From: Anas platyrhynchos
Taxonomy: Eukaryota; Chordata; Aves; Anseriformes; Anatidae
Direction: 5' to 3'
NCBI RefSeq assembly: GCF_047663525.1
Contig: NC_092600.1
Coordinates: forward strand, 8,777,501 to 8,841,500
DNA length: 64,000 bases
The notes beneath the pieces are model-generated. The model saw nothing but the letters and a program-made list of their open reading frames with translations, did no database searches and was not told the DNA's origin. Numbering within the stretch: position 1 is the first letter of the stretch; the number at the start of each line of letters is the position of its first letter. The position numbers were made by a program, and so were the translations under genes. Of this stretch, positions 61,932-64,000 are shown in pieces.

Positions 61932-62122
61932 GGCTGCCCCCCCCCCCACCACACGCTGCTCTTGCGGGCCCGGCCGCGGGGCACCACGGGAAATGGAGTC
62001 CAGCCCGCGGGGCGCCGCCTTTCAACTCGCCCACCCGTGGACTACAACTCCCAGAGTGCGCCGCGGCCCGGCTACGGTAGGCGGGGAGGGCCAAGCTTGC
62101 TGCCGTCCCCGCGCCCGCAGCC
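61932..62122. promoter_or_regulatory. NOP16/HIGD2A bidirectional promoter
   Basis: A 191-bp CpG-rich gap between opposed start codons, without TATA. It contains ACTACAACTCCCAGAGTGC at 62041-62059, an essentially perfect ZNF143/SBF motif typical of divergent housekeeping promoters. Confidence 0.85.
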
Positions 62123-63289
62123 ATGGAGGCCGGGCCTCCCCCGCCGCTGCCCAGCGGGCTGCCCGTGTTCCGCGAGGAGGGCTTCGGGGACAAGTTCCTG
62201 AGGAAGACCCGGGAGAACCCCCTGGTGCCCCTGGGTGAGGGGCTGCGGCAAGGGGGGGGCTGTGAGGGGGTTGGGGTAACGGGGGGGGGGGGGCTGCGGG
62301 GGGAGGCTGTGGGGGATTGGGGTTGGGGGAGGCTGAAAAGGGGCTGCGGGGGGCTGGGGAGGCTGTGAGGGGAGGCGGCAGGGGTCTGGGGTTAGTGGGG
62401 AGGTGTAGGGGGAGGCTGTGAGGGATTAGGGTTGGAGGGAGGCTGCAGGGATTTGGGGTCAGGGAGGAGGCTGTGAGGGATTAAGGTTGGGAGGGAGGTT
62501 GGGAGGATTTGGGGTTAGATTTGGGGGGGAGGCCGCAGGAGGAGGCTGTGAGGGATTTGGGGTCAGGGGAGGCTGTGAGGGGAGGCTGCAGGGGTTTGGG
62601 GTCAGGAGAGGAGGCTGTAAAGATTTGGGGTTAGTGGGGAGATGTAGAGGGAGGCTGTGAGGGATTAGGGTTGGGAGAGAGGCTGCAGGGGTTTGAGGTT
62701 AGATTTGGGGGGGAGGCTGTGAGGAGAGGCTGCAGGGGGTTGGGGTTAGAGTTGGAGGAGGAGGCTGTGGGGAGAAGCTGCAAGGGGAACGCTGTGAGGT
62801 GAGGCTGCAGAGATTTGAGGTTAGTGGGGAGACTGCAGAGGGAGGCTGTGAGGGATTAGGGTTGGGAGGGAGGCTGTCGGGGGAGGCTGCAGGGATTTGG
62901 GGTCAGGAGGGGAGGATGTGAAGGGGAAGGTCGCGGTTGTGTTAGGTGAGGGGTTGGACGAGGCACTCTTGGAGGTCTCCCCACCACGGTGATGCTGTGA
63001 GGCTGCAGGGCTCGGGGTAACGGGACGGGTGGGGACAGGGGAGGCTGCGGGGGCAGCCGGGCTCCATCCCGTCCAGTCACCGCCTGTCCCTGCTGACTCT
63101 GTCCCTCCGCCCTCCTCCGCAGGCTGCCTGTGCACCGTGGGCGTGCTGACCTACGGCCTCATCAGCTTCAAGCGAGGCCACACGCGCCGCTCGCAGCTGC
63201 TGATGCGGGCGCGGATCCTGGCCCAGGGCTTCACCTTCGCGGCCCTCCTGGGGGGCATGGTGGTGACGGCCATGAAGGCGAGGAAGTGA
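62123..63289 (+). CDS. HIGD2A: HIG1 domain family member 2A, mitochondrial
   Basis: Inner-mitochondrial-membrane protein that helps assemble cytochrome c oxidase and respiratory supercomplexes. Two exons, 62123-62234 and 63123-63289, phase 1 junction, 92 residues (human 106). The HIG1 domain begins at FGDKFLRKTRENPLVPLG and contains two membrane helices, CLCTVGVLTYGLISF and ILAQGFTFAALLGGMVV, joined by the basic loop KRGHTRRSQLLMRARI with the conserved RSQ and RxRI residues. The N-terminal pre-domain is shorter than in mammals and proline-rich. The single intron is a G-rich minisatellite. No canonical AATAAA follows. AATACA at 63328-63333 may serve as the polyadenylation signal. Confidence 0.95.
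62240..62990 (+). repeat. G-rich minisatellite in HIGD2A intron
   Basis: Degenerate tandem units of the type GGAGGCTGTGAGGGATTAGG alternating with GGCTGCAGGGATTTGGGGTC, roughly 25-60 bp each, running through most of the 888-bp intron. Strongly G-rich on the coding strand. Confidence 0.9.
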
Positions 63290-63673
63290 GAGCCTCCCAC
63301 GGGCCCTGGGGTGCTGGCAGTGCGGTTAATACACCCCTCGTTAACCTGATGTTGGAGCTGTGGTGTTTCTTTCTTGTGTTTATCCTCCTGGAGCACCCGT
63401 GGGGTGTCTCACCGAGGCTCTCCAGCCCCGACAGACATCCCGGTGCTGTCGCAGCCTGGTAAAATTTGTTCCCTTTGTCACTCATCACGCGTCATCTGCT
63501 GGCAACCCGATGCCTTGGTGACACAGCTGAGGGAAAGGGGTGAGCTCCACACTGTTCCCCACAGCTCCCCCCTTCCCTTCGCTGCCTGCTCAAAGCCTTT
63601 CCCCGAAGAAATTCTGCTGCCTCGTTGGTATTTCCAGCACACACAGACACCTCAGCCCCGTCAGCTCAGTTTG
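63290..63673. other. HIGD2A 3' UTR and convergent gap
   Basis: Short 3' UTR of HIGD2A, then unique-looking DNA up to the minus-strand 3' end beginning near 63670. Nothing else recognised. Confidence 0.5.
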
Positions 63674-64000
63674 GAGATGTTGGTTTATTGTAACAGGTGA
63701 TTCGAACGGGCACATGATACCGAAGCTGAGGGGATGTAGAAGAGCTGTGGGCGCCGCTCCCCGAGGGCTGGAAGCCCCCACCCAGCACAGGGGCTGCAGC
63801 AGCCGGGGCCGTGGGGGGCTCCTGATCCCCGGGAGGCAGCCAGAGGCGATTCAGCTGCTCTGCAGGGAGAGGGGGGGAGCAGGGCTCTGCAGCGAGGCTC
63901 TGCTGGCTGATCTGCTTTGCTGCCTGCTCCCACCCCCAGCACGAGCAGAGCTGCCCTCCCAGCCAGGGGGGCACCGCCAGTCCCGCCAGCAAGGGGAGAA
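63674..64000 (-). other. CLTB: 3' end of a minus-strand gene, probably CLTB
   Basis: TTTATT on the plus strand at 63684-63689 is a minus-strand AATAAA. The sequence to its right shows no clathrin light chain C-terminal coding sequence, so only 3' UTR is inside the window. The gene is named from position: in other vertebrates clathrin light chain B lies convergent to HIGD2A. The coding exons would lie beyond 64000. Confidence 0.45.

Overview
This window is vertebrate nuclear DNA and almost certainly avian. It is very GC-rich in its first half, introns are short, no mammalian-type Alu or L1 sequence was noticed, and every protein-coding gene recognised belongs to the syntenic block found on human 5q35.2 (HRH2, CPLX2, THOC3, SIMC1, KIAA1191, ARL10, NOP16, HIGD2A, CLTB). 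In chicken I recall this block lying on chromosome 13. The species cannot be fixed from the sequence alone. I saw no retrovirus, LTR element, CRISPR array or prokaryotic sequence.

Layout. 1-3416 is gene-free upstream DNA. 3417-4532 (+) is the intronless coding exon of the histamine H2 receptor, HRH2. About 4.5-33 kb is a long GC-rich non-coding stretch. It carries CpG-rich segments near 10, 22, 30 and 31.4 kb, a possible non-coding exon at 26.3 kb, simple repeats, and many short AT-rich islands with homeodomain-like TAATTA words that stand out from the GC-rich background. It probably holds the 5' exons and regulatory DNA of the next gene. 33058-34025 (+) encodes complexin-2 (CPLX2), complete at 134 residues.

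From CPLX2 to the right edge the genes alternate strand strictly: CPLX2 (+), THOC3 (-, 36933-40129), SIMC1 (+, 40210-46470), KIAA1191/P33MONOX (-, 49234-55276), ARL10 (+, 56350-57947), NOP16 (-, 59201-61931), HIGD2A (+, 62123-63289), then a minus-strand 3' end (probably CLTB) running off the right edge. Two pairs share compact bidirectional CpG promoters: THOC3/SIMC1, with 80 bp between start codons, and NOP16/HIGD2A, with 191 bp. All exon joins were read by eye. Each uses GT/AG borders, and frames and lengths add up to full proteins without stops.

Functionally the genes are unrelated neighbours: a GPCR, a SNARE clamp, an mRNA-export WD40 protein, a SUMO-binding scaffold, a putative monooxygenase, an Arf-like GTPase, a ribosome-biogenesis factor and a mitochondrial respiratory-complex factor. 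The most interesting non-coding signals are a REST/NRSF-like composite just inside the CPLX2 candidate first intron, a stop codon embedded in a perfect splice donor in HRH2, a 20-bp phased GTAC minisatellite in THOC3 intron 1, mirror-image G-rich first introns flanking the NOP16/HIGD2A promoter, ZNF143-type promoter motifs (one in an apparent gene desert), and a TISU-like start in SIMC1.
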